A stretch of DNA of 64,000 nucleotides from Symsagittifera roscoffensis (Eukaryota; Xenacoelomorpha; Acoela; Convolutidae). Numbering within the stretch: position 1 is the first letter of the stretch; each line of letters begins with the position of its first letter. The notes below the pieces were generated by a model that made no database searches, had not been told where the DNA came from, and worked only from the letters and a program-made list of their open reading frames with translations. The position numbers and the translations under genes were made by a program. Positions 1-11,706 of this stretch are shown one piece after another. The stretch is taken from NCBI RefSeq assembly GCF_963678635.1, contig NC_087065.1:49796952-49860951 (forward strand). The letters run 5' to 3'.

Positions 1-195
1 AAAAAACCAAACGCATATGATAATCCACAAGACATTACAAATACAATACTTACAGCAACATCACATTTGCATAGTTTACACAATAACCATCCTTTAACAT
101 TGGTAATTCAAAGCTATAGAAATACACTTTCGACCTCCGAACGACCAATACATACTAACAAGTTTCAACGTAGCCCGCCCTATGTCACTCCCATA
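1..195 (+). pseudogene. env C-terminal remnant of copy A'
   Basis: An open frame runs from the window edge to a TAG near 193-195. It matches the cytoplasmic tail region of the env gene in element A, with a shared NNHPLTLV/HNHPLSLV-like block. Unlike element A, this copy is open through the position where A carries a TAA at 22304-22306, which supports that TAA being a premature stop in A. It is broken before it reaches the ATGA junction at 300. Confidence 0.6.
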
Positions 196-300
196 TAGCA
201 CTCCAACAACCAACAATTGATGATACATATCAACAAATTGTAGAACAATCACACACTTTAAAATTTCGTTTTCAAAACATACATCTTTTTTTTGCACACG

Positions 301-1795
301 ATGAGCCAAAAAGTTGGATCCCTCAACCGTTCCTCTTCCTATCCATCCAATGTCCAACGGCACGATTCGCTCATTTCAAGTTCAGACCTCACCTCTTCCC
401 CTACCCAGGTTTTCCTCTAACTCACCACGAATGGACTCAAATGACTCAACTCAAACAGTTTTTCATGGCATTTTTAATTTTTTTCCCAAGTTAAAACCCC
501 CCATGAATTCCTCGACTCTGGACCAAGTCCCAATAGTTTTTCCCAAACACCTTTTCAGCCCAAAGTTCCCGCTACCCCATTGAACCCTCTCTTTTTCCTT
601 CTCCGCACACTGACGCTACCGCTATTCTTTCCAGTAATGAACCCGATGTACCCAGCCCTATCACTGACGATCAACTCAAGCATGATTTATATGAATAGAT
701 TAATCACCAACGCAAATTCATGACACAAACAATCAATTAACTTTTCATCAACCAACCCATTCAGCCTCAATCTCAGAGTCCTCCATTCGTTCTTTCTACA
801 TTGCACCTCCACGTGCATACAATGAAAGGAATGAAACGAGTGAAACGCCACACCACTTCAACCCGACTTTATTCCCACATCATAATAACACACCAGACTT
901 TTTAATACATAATCTACCATTCTTTCCTCAATACACCTACTATAATCAAGAAAATGAAGCCCAACGCGCACAATAAGTAGATAAATATTCATTACTCCCA
1001 ATATTTTCATAGACTTCCCATTAAAACTTTACAAATCCATTACAAATACACTTAATGAACAAACCCAGTGATAACGAAATTTGGGACTCTTTCGTTCAAT
1101 AACTAACTACTGCATTCCACCTGGATCGATTGACCACAAAAAGCTTAATCAAACACTAAACCAATTTATCGCACAAAAAGCTAACAGATGTTCTATTAAC
1201 CACTATGACCGCACTGTAACTAGACGTATGGGAGATTCCACATATGACGATGACCCTAACACCAACCCACAACTAACTAAAAAACTCTTCATCAAAAATT
1301 CATCCAACGGCACTTCATACACAGATCCTCATCTCGTAACCCACACAATCGCCTTATGTTTATTAACTCAAAATACACATCACATTATTTCTTAGACTTC
1401 ACATATTGCAATTAATCTACTAATTTGCACGGCATCTTCCGTAATTATGACCGTGTCCGTCAGATATGTATATTTTGCGCCTTAACGAACCCCTTCTCAC
1501 TAGAATACGCCCATCCCATCATCTTTCCCTGCAAATATATACAACGCATCGAAGTAGCGTTATTAGAAAACAAACACAAACTCAAATTTAAACACTAGCT
1601 TTATAATCCAAAACAAAACTCAAATCAAGAACTTTCAGTTATTACCGAAGAAGTAAATAACATAAGAGCGCTTGAACTTCTTCGGCCACTGAATAGCACT
1701 TAAAACATAATATGCATGCTTGCTAAGCTGTTAGTTACATCTAACACCATTAAAACTCATTTCCCCCATGGGTTTTTCCTGACCCCGAACCTTCG
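301..1795 (+). pseudogene. Post-env gene (ORF4) remnant of copy A'
   Basis: It starts with ATGAGCCAAAAAGTTGGATC, the counterpart of ATGAGCCGACAACTTGGATC at 22525 in element A. Similar protein blocks recur in broken frames, for example DDDPNTNPQLTKKLFIK (about 1246-1300) against DDDRFANPQITEKFFIK in A. A Phe/Pro-rich end near 1770-1795 matches the C-terminus in A. Several stops and frameshifts show it is no longer coding. It matters as an independent, diverged copy of an otherwise unrecognised protein. Confidence 0.7.
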
Positions 1796-3274
1796 ATAGT
1801 TGATTTTTCGTTAACATTACTAACTCAAATGAATAAAAACACTCACCATTTCTACACGTGTGTTTCACCTTTCCTTTTTAGATTTTTTTTCAGAAAACAT
1901 CTAAGCGAATCAAATAAAATTGAAAATGAGAAACTTTTTTAAATTTCGATTCATCATTAAACTATGTATTATACATTGTTCTGGTGCAAAAATTTCAATT
2001 TAAACGGAATGTATTAATCGTTCTGTCGAAGACTTCAAATTTTAACTAATAATTTAAAAGAAGGAAAAATAATTAATGAGCACTAACCCTTTTATGTGTG
2101 CTTTTTTAATACAACTCGAATAATTGATATTCACTCGCCCACCTTTCACGCACTCTTTCCCCACAAATATGCAACTCGCCGCGGAGACAGATTTAATAAA
2201 TTAATTACAAGTTTTAAAAATAACTGATAACAACCTTAACTTGCTTTCACGCGTTTCAAACTTCCCTTAACTCGGTTAGAAGGAATCATAAATAAACATA
2301 AACTAACCATTAAGACTTGTAAAATTATTCTTTTGAGAACCACTTTCAAGTTTTATTAAATTCACTTGAAATTCACTTGAGACATTCGATAAAAGGACAC
2401 AATCAAAAAACAAAAAGCAAAACCACCTGAATATAAGGAACAAAAGTAGAACACAAAAGAAGTTTTGTCCAAAGAGACGGTAAAATTGTACTCCCACAAC
2501 TGGCCTAGCCCACCAGTAAAGGACGTCCTGAGCATTTTCTCTAGCCGGCCACACCACGCTTAATACACGCACTTCTATTTTTGACGAGAGTAGCTCTAGA
2601 GTCAGCAACTCTTTAAAATAACCGAAACTAAACAAAACTCTTTTGAGGTAACAACTAATAAAAATCATAACTAAAATTGATATCACTCACAAAATATAGA
2701 TAGAAATATGCAATGTAAAAAATATTTTTAGAGCAAAAAGAAACGGGCAGCAAAAAGAGATGAAAACTTGATGACATTCCGACTCTGGAATGGCAAATCT
2801 TTTGGTTTGTTGCCGAAGTCACAACCCTCACCTGATGTGAAGTATAGAACCAACATCGCAGGAAAGGTACCCATTGAAGTAGAACAATGGCCACTCGATG
2901 TTGATCTCACATACAAATCCTTGTCACTTGGCGCTTCACACAGAGAAGTCAAACCCCTCCTCCTATTCGATGAACAGTTGATCATGCACGTAGTCTCGCT
3001 CTAACTTAACGAAATCAACCCATCATTGCATAAACCTGAAACCATAACACGATCACTCAACACGATCTAAACACAGGAGACACACTTCAGAAGATTGAGC
3101 GACTGTACCCCTTCTTTATGAAGACAACTACTCCACAACACTAGCAACTGTTTCTTTCTCCTCATTCACGCAGCCACTGCTTCAAACGAATCTACTCTAA
3201 AAATCAAAGCCTCTCGCCATCTATCCTTCACTACAAAAAACATTAAAAGCTAAAAGTTTCTGATCCGGGATGGG

Positions 3275-3659
3275 TGAAGCCAGCTTAAAACTAGTACTTC
3301 TGCCCTATTATACTAATGATACAACTATATATAAAAATTATTTCTTACTAACCAATCGTAATCCATAATAAACACTTACAATAAATTTTATAGATGAAAC
3401 TATTCATAATTTTAGCAACCGAACAGAATAAATATAATTTAGCAAACAGTCGTTCTCCTTCAGAACAGTTTCTGACATCTTATCTCGCAAATACCAGTAT
3501 ACACTTGATCTTTTGAGACTAGGAGATAAAAGAGTAAAATTAAGATCGGTATTAGACTAAGAAGTTGCACGAATCTCTCCGGCCGAAAATAAGATAGCGT
3601 GACGAACAGACGGTGTATGTTATCTGAAATTACTCTATGAGTGAGCCACCATATACTCA
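3275..3659 (+). repeat. 3' LTR of copy A'
   Basis: About 385 bp, beginning TGAAGCC after GGATGGG and ending CTCA. It is alignable to the LTRs at 7416-7826, 25931-26340 and 52785-53193, most clearly in the last 150 bp (the GGTATTAGACTAAGAAGTTG block and onwards). It is more diverged than those three and so older. A purine-rich GGATGGG just before it matches the sequence before the 3' LTR of element A and is the best candidate for the plus-strand primer site. Confidence 0.85.
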
Positions 3660-4248
3660 TATGCTCTTCTTATACTCGTCTTCGGCTAATTTTGTTTAAT
3701 TTTTTACATCTTTTCATCTTTTTTCCTGAGCTTCAGTTCTTTTGTTTTTAGTAGGATGTATTTTCAAATTTTTTCTGTAGTTTGTCAAGAGCAAATCTGT
3801 TTTTGCATTTCAAGAGCAGGTTACGACAAACCTTTTACACAGCTTTTATGAAACAACTTTTTACTCTCCATTTTATGTGCATATATAAACTATCATTATC
3901 GCCCTGGGTCAATCTTTTGAAATACTTTGATCCTTAAATTGTCAATTCTTCATTCTAAAAAACTCTCAAACCGGTCAGTTTTGATTAGTTATGTTTTAAT
4001 CTGAGTCTAAAAAAGTTCCTGATTGGGTAAGATGAAAATGAATATTTCAAAGAAGACTGTGTTTAAGTGAATAAATAGACAAATTTTTCTCCGTCAATGA
4101 GAAGCATTACATCGAGCGTAAACCTTATTCACAAAGCGCCCACTAGTGCACGGTGCATTAAAAAAGCGAAACGTTTAGAAGAATGGAATACTGTATATAT
4201 GCCATATATTGGCATAATAACGGCTCGTGTAACTGAAAGCAAAAATCA
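3660..4248. other. Intergenic spacer
   Basis: AT-rich sequence with T-runs between the A' LTR and the secreted-protein gene. GTATATATGCC near 4192 could be TATA-like for the gene at 4249, but nothing else is recognisable. Confidence 0.5.
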
Positions 4249-5049
4249 ATGGCTGAGTTGAATGCAGTTTACTTATTTATCCTAGTGTCTCTAAATCGCA
4301 AAACTTTTTCCCAGAATTCAAGTGATGGGGTAAATCTTGGCGATCAGTCGGGCATTGAGACCAAAATTTTTGTTGATTCATTTGATAATTCAATTGTAAT
4401 TTGCTCCAGATGTCGGTCTCATTTACACGCCAGGTAAGACCGCTATTTATAAGTATTTCAACAAATTATGAAAGCTATAAATTATAAAGGATGATCAAGT
4501 TTACAGAGAACTGTAAGGGTGTAATTTTCAACTAATTTGAATTGAGACATTTAAGTTATACTTTGAAGTGCTTCTATTCTAAAAAGTAGGATCAGTATCT
4601 TTCATTCAGCATACAATTCCCAGGTTTCAAATGTTTGACTTTCCTGCAAAAAGCTTTAAAATTTCTCCGTGAGGTTCCCGCTTTTTTTATTTTGGCTAGA
4701 AATAATCTTTGAATTTCGCGGAGATCGTCTATTTTAATTGAATCTTTTTTTTTAGAAGTTGAACGTTTTCTTAAAAGCAAAGTTTTTATACAACAGGATT
4801 GGCAAATCTTAGGCTATTTCCATACAAAGCCAGGTTGTATGGTTTAAGGGTCTTAGCGAGAAGCATGTGTCACTTATCGCATGCATGAATTTCTTTGATT
4901 GGGTGTTCACTCAGATGGAAAGCAAGAATATCAATGCCATAACAAGGGATCTTTTTTTATATGTTAATGTTCCAGCAAGACAGATCATAGCCAATAAAAA
5001 GGTCTCTTGGTTCCAATGTAATTATAATATCACAAAAGCACACACTTAG
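4249..5049 (+). CDS. Predicted secreted Cys-containing protein, two exons
   Basis: Exon 1 is 4249-4433: ATG, then a hydrophobic stretch (AVYLFILVSL, residues 6-15) that looks like a signal peptide. It ends CCAG followed by a strong donor GTAAGA. Exon 2 is 4857-5049, after an acceptor TCTTAG. Exon 1 leaves two bases of a codon and exon 2 supplies one, so the frame joins cleanly and stays open to TAG. The predicted protein is about 125 residues. Its cysteines include a CSRC motif (residues about 52-55) plus one each near IAC and FQC. No family was recognised. The gene sits between two copies of the same LTR element in 3.7 kb of host DNA. The splice model is an inference from signals and phase. 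Confidence 0.5.
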
Positions 5050-7415
5050 TTTTACATAATGAAATTTTTTTGTGGAAGAAGTGGCAAAACGGCATCATTA
5101 TCTAATTTTAGCTTTGAAAAACTGCTCCCGAAACTTTGTCTGAATTACGCAATAATTTAACCGAGGCTTTTGATAAAACGAATGTTCGTCCAATCAACAA
5201 TTATAACTTTTGGAATAAGTTTACGAAATTTAACAGAAGAAAAAAATAACAAGAGGTTTACTCACAGGTTAACTCACAAAATTTTTAAAACAAAGAAAGT
5301 AAAAGCATTTTTTTGTCAAAAATATGAAGCTAGTTGCTACTAAAAATGAATTCAATTAAACACTTTCGAAGCTTTAAATAGCTTTTTATTACAAGTTTTG
5401 TACAAAAAAAACGGGAAAAAAGGCAAATTCATTTTTTGTTGTACAAAAACCAAGTTTCTTAACATGCAATCCCAAACATTGATTTTTTTTAAGTTGTGCT
5501 TGAGTTTTTGCTGGTTGACCTCAAATTTCATCATTTAAGCGCGAAAATTTTTGTCCAAACTCGCAATAAAGACATCTGAAAAAATATTTGCCATTTTTAA
5601 CATAAAGTTATAAGTACTGCTTGTATCACGGAAAAGCCCTGGATGTTCCGACTTCCTTGTTAATGTTATCGGATACATTAACATAAGTTTACTGCCTTTG
5701 AACTTAAGGTTTCCTCCCCGGCAGCCACTGTAAAATTTAAGTGCTATATTTTACATCACATAAAGAATTAGTGAAACCATAAAAGTGCGCATGATAACTT
5801 TCAAAACCCAGTAATTCATTCATCAAAACTTTTGCACGTAAACAGTGGAATATTAACATTTGGTGTGTTTTCTTTTTGTTCAGTCAAACTTCGACTTTTC
5901 AACTCAAATTGTCAAACTTCGACGTTTTTGGCCAATTTTTTAAACCACTTTATTGATATATTGTTTTCATAAACTCAAATTTAAAAAAACCCACCTAGGA
6001 TCATTTTTTGCACAATAGTTATAATAGTTTGAGTTTGGGAGTACTTTAATGGCTATGGTACAAGTTGTGATATAATACAAGCTATAGTACGCTTTTAAAA
6101 CGTATGCAGTTATTTAATCCAGCTGAGATGTTTTTCCAATTTTATATGAGGCCAGCCATTTATAATTGTTTATGCATTTCTGGACGCTAATTATAACACT
6201 TTTTACTTTACGTAGTAAGCGGGAAATTTGTTTCGGAGAAAAAAAACTGAAAAGAAAAACAACTTTTCATTTTTTCAAAGTTAAATCCTTTCTTGAAAAA
6301 ATATATTTGTTCATCGAATGTTAAGCGGCAGTCAGATCAATCAGGGTTTTGCATTGGTATACGAGCAGTCTTGTTTATGAGCTTGAAATTATCTTCATTG
6401 AGAGGTCGAAAAGTTTTTGTTGAAAAGTGTTATTTCAAGTTTTTATCACCAATGTTGGTTTGATGCGAGTGAGCAATATGACCTTATTCATGACCCAAAT
6501 GAAAATTGTATGATAAGCATTTTTTCCATAGTCGCCATATATGAAATTGTATGACAAGCATTTTTCTTTTCTGGACGTCAGCTCGGGTGATTTTATTGCT
6601 TGTTGCTTTCGAACTTCATTTTAAATTGCTGTCAAGACCTTAGGATTAGTTTTTAAAAAGGATTGATGTGTGACATTTTCGTGGTAGTTTTGTTAAGAAC
6701 TTTACGAGGTTTAAATAAAGGGATTTGACCCCCTTTTTGTACTATGTAAGAAAACAATTTTTTGGCTGATTGACTAATAAATGTTTCTAAAGGCGCCTTG
6801 GGCCTCAATACATACTAATAGTGAGGGGGGAGCGCGCGCCAAAAAAAATGATTTTTTGGTCACAGTTTTCCAAAAAGTGCCTAAGAACGGCGTTTTTTGC
6901 CTGTATTTTGGCAAATTTAACTGCGGCGCGGAAAATCTGGTCAAAAAGGGGTCTTTGTAAGAGAATTTTAGTGAGGTCAAACAAATCAATTTGACCAAAC
7001 TATAAAAAAAATTGGAACCTATTTGATTGATTTGAAAAACCGCAACCTTCCCTCGAGAAAATACTAGATCCACCCCTGGTTAGTAATCATTTTTTGCTTT
7101 TTCCGAAAAACAAGTTTTCCTACTAGTTCCTGAATTTCCGAATTTCCAATTTTTTATCACCCGCATCCGCAAACATGTTAACTGAAATGTTGCAATATCA
7201 TTTTCACATGTCCATTTGTAAGAACTGCCCTCCGCCAACCCCAACGCATCTCGCGTGAAATTAATCTCCCGTAGCTTTTTTGAGGTAATGTCTTCGCATA
7301 ATCGTTTTTCTCTTTGATTCCTATCGCTCGCCTGGTATTCAAACACGAGCGGATTTAAGGGGGGGGGGGCTGTTGGCGTTGCGAACGCTTTTTTCCTCAG
7401 AGATTCGACCCCCTG
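5050..7415. other. Non-coding, repeat-rich spacer
   Basis: No convincing coding region. It holds a copy of a short dispersed repeat (about 5620-5690, GGATGTTCCGACTTCC-like) and a copy of a GCGCGCGCC-containing repeat (about 6785-7076). A homopolymer of ten G lies at about 7361-7370. Confidence 0.5.
6785..7076 (+). repeat. Dispersed repeat with GCGCGCGCC and CACTTTTTGGAAAAC-like core
   Basis: This segment matches, in reverse complement, 35085-35275, including GGCGCGCGCTCCC, the GCGCCGC block and the phrase around TAGTAT. It is also similar to 55860-56220 and, more loosely, 35480-35640. Copies end with (G)GATCTAG or TAGATCC followed by a C-run. It looks like a non-autonomous interspersed repeat; no coding capacity or clear terminal inverted repeats were seen. 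Confidence 0.55.
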
Positions 7416-7826
7416 TGGAACCTGATCTAAACTACATTTTATGATTGGATAAATTAGATATTTTACCACTGTAAAGTATTTAATATTAACCAATCATGAT
7501 CCATCTAACTAACAACCCACTTATTTGTAAGTGCTGGAATTACTTGTAATTTCAGCACCAGAGAGATTTGAATTTAACTTAGAAATTAGTTGACTCTCCA
7601 AGAGAACTTCAGCAGCCGCAATAAACCAGTATACCCTAGATCTATTGAGCCTAGCAGAGACTAGTTGAACAACCTGAGACTAGATAAGTATAAGAGTAAG
7701 ATTAGGATCGGTATTAGACTAAGAAGTTGCACGAATCTATCCGGCCGAAAATAAGATAGCGTGACGAGCAGACGGTGTACCCTATCCGAAATTACTCTAT
7801 GAGTTAACCACATCGGTCCTAACTCA
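7416..7826 (+). repeat. 5' LTR of element A
   Basis: 411 bp, TGGAACC at the start and CCTAACTCA at the end. Differences from the 3' LTR are a few substitutions and a one-base indel near GATAAGTATAAG. AGTATAAGAG (about 7686) may serve as a TATA-like element, which is inference only. Confidence 0.95.
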
Positions 7827-7828
7827 TC

Positions 7829-7846
7829 TGGTGCGACCATAAGTCT
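7829..7846 (+). promoter_or_regulatory. Putative primer binding site of element A
   Basis: TGGTGCGACC begins two bases after the LTR end, the usual place for a tRNA primer site, and starts with the TGG that pairs with a tRNA CCA end. The complement predicts a tRNA acceptor end of GGTCGCACCA; I cannot assign the tRNA. Confidence 0.65.
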
Positions 7847-9081
7847 CGAACAAGACCTTAATAGCTTAGAATTAACCAAACATAGATTAGAATTTAGACA
7901 AAACATTTTTAAAATGTTACACGACGATAATTTAATCGAAATGTCTCTACGACTCAATAGATCAAAGCCAATATTCCGAACGATAAGAGAACTACCCGGA
8001 ATTGGAAGAAGACCTCGAACCAGAGACGACATACGACAAAGTAGAAACTTACCAAATAGTTATATGATAGTACGGCAAAAGCCAACACAAACCTTTATAT
8101 TTAGAATTCTATTAGCAATGAATTTAGATTTTCATTTGCAAACATAAAATTTTGAAGTCAATTTTCATAATCGTTTCAGGCGCTAAAACAAAACTATTAA
8201 TATACAATAACGATTGATAAAAAGATCTCAGATCGTTTTCCTAAAATTCTGCAGTATTATATAAAACATGTTTGGAAAAAATTTATTGAAAACCAAAATA
8301 AAAATTAGTAGCATGACAATAAACTGTTAGTAATCATAAATCATCCAATTGTCCCAGCTTCATCACCTAAAACATAACAGCAATCATAAGCTCACTAATA
8401 TCATTAAAAAACTAAATCTTTTTCTTAAACAAATTTAAACCATTTTTAAACTTAAATTCACTTAATCTTAAAATCAGATCATCAAGGCTTATCCTTGGAT
8501 CTTAATTAATTTTCTATTTAATTAAATTTACAAAACTTGATCATCAAGGCCTATCCTTGGATCAAAAAGAACAATTTTGTTCTCCCCCACCCACTTAGCT
8601 AGTGTCTAACGACCTCAAACGTCGATTCACTATCCAACCCTTTCTAAAAACCCAAGACTAATAGAAATTTTTCAACAAAACTAACCATTCAAATTAGGAT
8701 AAACAGTGAAGAACTTCGGTTATTCATCCTTCACTTGAACCCTCCTCTTATCAAGACCCAGGATAAATCTTAGACTTAGTAGGTTTAAAATAGTATCTAA
8801 CGAACTACTCGCGTTCTAATTATACCTGAACCTTGTGGATCGATTTACTATTCTCCAACCCTTGAACACAATCACTACCCCTAAGTAAGATTAAGTAAGT
8901 TAACACCTTAGCTTATACTAGCCACGAGAAAGTAAAAAATCATTCTTCGGAATCGATATACTTTTCTCTCCAACCCTGAATAAATAGACCCAGGTTAAAC
9001 TAACCAAAAAATCGTAAATACTAACAATTTAAGAAAATAGAAATCATCTAACAACTTTTTGCATCCGTCATCCTAAACCTT
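7847..9081 (+). other. Leader of element A with hairpins and degenerate repeats
   Basis: 1.2 kb without a convincing gene (one 77-codon frame at 7914-8147 has no recognisable features). Two copies of a hairpin-forming sequence, GATCATCAAGG-CTTAT-CCTTGGATC type, lie at about 8478-8503 and 8539-8564. Phrases of the form CTATCCAACCCTT followed by ACCCA(A)G recur near 8630, 8740, 8850 and 8960, about 110 bp apart, a decayed tandem repeat. Packaging or translation control is possible but not shown. Confidence 0.55.
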
Positions 9082-9549
9082 ATGTCATTTAAAAATCTAG
9101 GAAACAAACAAACAATCGTTTTACACAACTGTGAAATAGATAACAAAAAATACGATCTTGTAATCACACCTCATACACAAACAGTTGGATATATTAGAAC
9201 AAAACGACAAACACTAAAAAGAAAAATAATAAACAAACAAAGACAAATCACACGAAAAAGATTTTCCAAAAACAGAAACGCATTTTCAGAATCAGAAGTC
9301 AGCAATTTAGACGAACTTTATAAATTAAAAGAATCAATTGATAAAAATTGTCCCATTCACGATCAATTATGTTTTTCCGACTCAGAAACAACTTCAAATT
9401 CATCAAAAAGAGGAAAAAGACGAATAAAAAAGCAATATAAACACAAACCAGTACACTTATATAACTGGAATCAACCAATTAGACACATCGATAATTACCT
9501 ATTAACAGTCATTAAACGAAAAAATGAGCCAAACACACACTCCAAGTGA
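9082..9549 (+). CDS. ORF1 of element A, basic pre-gag protein
   Basis: 155 codons, ATG to TGA, intact. The protein is strongly basic (runs such as KRQTLKRKI and KRGKRRIKKQ) with an acidic/Ser patch (FSDSETTSNSS, residues about 99-109). No family recognised; a nucleic-acid-binding role would fit the charge but is inference. Its 3' end overlaps the gag start by 26 bp: the gag ATG at 9524 lies inside it in another frame, as ATGA. Gypsy elements usually have no gene here. Confidence 0.6.
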   Translation: MSFKNLGNKQTIVLHNCEIDNKKYDLVITPHTQTVGYIRTKRQTLKRKIINKQRQITRKRFSKNRNAFSESEVSNLDELYKLKESIDKNCPIHDQLCFSDSETTSNSSKRGKRRIKKQYKHKPVHLYNWNQPIRHIDNYLLTVIKRKNEPNTHSK

Positions 9550-10954
9550 AGATAGTCCAGATGATGACGATATCTTCCCCTTCCTCGTAGAAGCACCCAA
9601 AGATAGAGGACAGCATATACTTTGCAAGAATTTACTACTAAATTTGTTTGAACCCGGAATCAGCCCATGTAAAACAGAGTTCCCAGATGTAAAAATCAAA
9701 AGACAAATTATTGATCACTATCTGAAAGATATATGCAATTTGACACAACACTACGGAATCTACACCATAGAATTCATCTCACCAAACCCGAATCACCGCA
9801 AATATGTAATTCAAACAGACGACCTTGATTTAGAATTTTCAAAAGTATTCTCAGAATATATAAAAAGCATACAATATCATAACTCACAAAGAGCAAACTC
9901 CATATTTACTAATGAAGTTTTTGCAATAATATATAGTTATATCTCAATATTAGAAAACGAAATCCCAATCTCAAATGTCTCACCGACAGAGACATCTAAA
10001 CATATAAGGGTACGACATGAAATCACACTATTTTCATCTTTTCTAAATATAATTAAAGAAAATTTCACTAAAGATGAAGTTTCACAACAAACAAAACATG
10101 ACTTACAAAAAATTTTGGCATGGTTTATAATAGATTATTTTACACATAATATAGATTTAATTTCACAAGCAAGAAAAAATTTTAGACCTCAAAATTCAAA
10201 CAATGATACCGCCATCACAGAACAGTCAGACTACGTTTGGGACCCCGAATGGTCTCATTATGCATTTATAAATATCCCACAATCAATTGCAAGTCAAGCA
10301 ATAAGTACAATATCTTATATAAGAGATTATGTAAGAGTAGTACCATTAACCATTGACGCAACACCATTAAACTACAATACATTTTTACCTGATACTCGAA
10401 ATAACAGTTTAAATTCGACCGTCTTACACAATGAAAACCTTTATGGAACTAGAAATCTCACTCAACAAGATATTCAGATACCATCACCCTTCATAAATGA
10501 AGAAATTGTCCAAACAACAACAACTACACAACAAAGTATTTCACCAATACGTCCAAATTTAACAACACCAAGAAATACAAACACTTCGCTAGCACAGGTA
10601 ACCTTACAATCAACCGTTAAACCTTCGGTTGCTCCAAAATATTCACAAATGGATTACCAAACATATAGACCCATGACAAAACCGTCAAAAACACGCAGAA
10701 CATTCACAAGAAACAATTTTGCGGAACATAATTATAATTATACACATTCATCAAAAACAAACTATCCTCCACGAAATAATAATAATAATCAAATCAGATC
10801 TCGATATTGGAATAATCCAATGGCAACAACCAATTCAGTAAATTTTCAAGCTAATCCACATCCTCCACAGGATCATAGTGAAAATTACCCATTCTTTCAA
10901 CAGAATAAAAATAAAAAAACAAGCACCTCATCAAACGGATTACCTATCCTCTGA
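9524..10954 (+). CDS. gag: gag N-terminal part of element A
   Basis: 476 codons. It begins with an acidic stretch (residues 8-18), then about 280 residues of mostly helical-looking sequence with no family I recognise, then a Thr/Asn/Gln-rich, Arg-containing tail. It stops at TGA 10952-10954 just after an A-rich run (about 10906-10922). The capsid part downstream at 11015 is in the same frame. The frame in between stays open in a shifted phase, so gag was probably one protein here, broken by a pair of small indels. Matrix-like function is inferred from position only. Confidence 0.7.
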   Translation: MSQTHTPSEDSPDDDDIFPFLVEAPKDRGQHILCKNLLLNLFEPGISPCKTEFPDVKIKRQIIDHYLKDICNLTQHYGIYTIEFISPNPNHRKYVIQTDDLDLEFSKVFSEYIKSIQYHNSQRANSIFTNEVFAIIYSYISILENEIPISNVSPTETSKHIRVRHEITLFSSFLNIIKENFTKDEVSQQTKHDLQKILAWFIIDYFTHNIDLISQARKNFRPQNSNNDTAITEQSDYVWDPEWSHYAFINIPQSIASQAISTISYIRDYVRVVPLTIDATPLNYNTFLPDTRNNSLNSTVLHNENLYGTRNLTQQDIQIPSPFINEEIVQTTTTTQQSISPIRPNLTTPRNTNTSLAQVTLQSTVKPSVAPKYSQMDYQTYRPMTKPSKTRRTFTRNNFAEHNYNYTHSSKTNYPPRNNNNNQIRSRYWNNPMATTNSVNFQANPHPPQDHSENYPFFQQNKNKKTSTSSNGLPIL

Positions 10955-11014
10955 TGATGATCATTTACAACCAGATATATTTGCACCATATACCCAAGAA
11001 TATCGCGACAAGGA

Positions 11015-11455
11015 ATGCAGAAACCATATACACATCATAGAAATTTTTCTCCACACCAGATAGATACACAAAATCAACAACCAATACAACTGCAAAACCC
11101 AATTAATACACAATCTTTTCAACCAATTCAGCCACAAAACCCAATGATTACACACTCATATCAACCAACACAAATGCAAAATGAAATACCACTTCCATAT
11201 TATCTTCAACAACACGAAATAACAAAAAATCAACTTTCTAATTTTTCACAAATGCCAAAAGCAGCAGAATTATTACAAATGACAATGAATCCATACCTTA
11301 TGGGTGGATCATCAATAACATCAAACAAACCATTAATGGTATTCACAGGAACAGACCCTGAATATTCTGTAGAAGATTATTTAAATGCAGTAACAGCAAA
11401 TTTAATTTTAAATATAGGACCTGAACCAATTAATACGCCACTACATCAAAACTGA
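11015..11455 (+). pseudogene. gag: gag capsid start of element A, truncated by a stop
   Basis: A Gln/Pro-rich linker leads into a capsid-like segment beginning near VFTGTDPEYSVEDYLNA (about 11337). An in-frame TGA at 11453-11455 interrupts it. The frame continues after the TGA with the typical AQKWF capsid phrase. A second lesion, a one-base change in the CAA/A run near 11575-11590, moves the rest of capsid into the frame used from 11707. Family and order are clear; this copy cannot make the full protein. Confidence 0.8.
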
Positions 11456-11706
11456 CAGACAACCCTAGACGGCGCAGCCCAAAAATGGTTTTCAGTATTG
11501 CCTATAGAAATAAAATCAAATTGGAAGAGATTTACACAAGAATTTTCAAAAATGTTTGACTCCGAAAGAAACAAACAACAACAAGAGTTTTATGTAATGA
11601 AATTCGCAGATTACCAAATGAAACCATCAAACAATTAGCAGTACGTATCGAAACACTAGTTCGAAAAGCATATTCATTAAATACACACGATTATAAAAAC
11701 ACAAAA

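Larger units (their letters stand above)
1..3659 (+). mobile_element. Eroded 3' part of a giant gypsy element (copy A')
   Basis: This stretch aligns block by block with the 3' end of the intact element further right (about 22245-26340). Shared blocks are the end of env, the ATGA junction at 300-304, the post-env gene, a GC-richer non-coding block near 2480-2570, and the LTR. The reading frames are broken many times and sequence divergence is large, so this is an older or different subfamily copy. Its 5' part lies left of the window. Its 3' LTR ends at 3659 and is followed by TATG; the matching target duplication would be outside the window. Confidence 0.85.
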
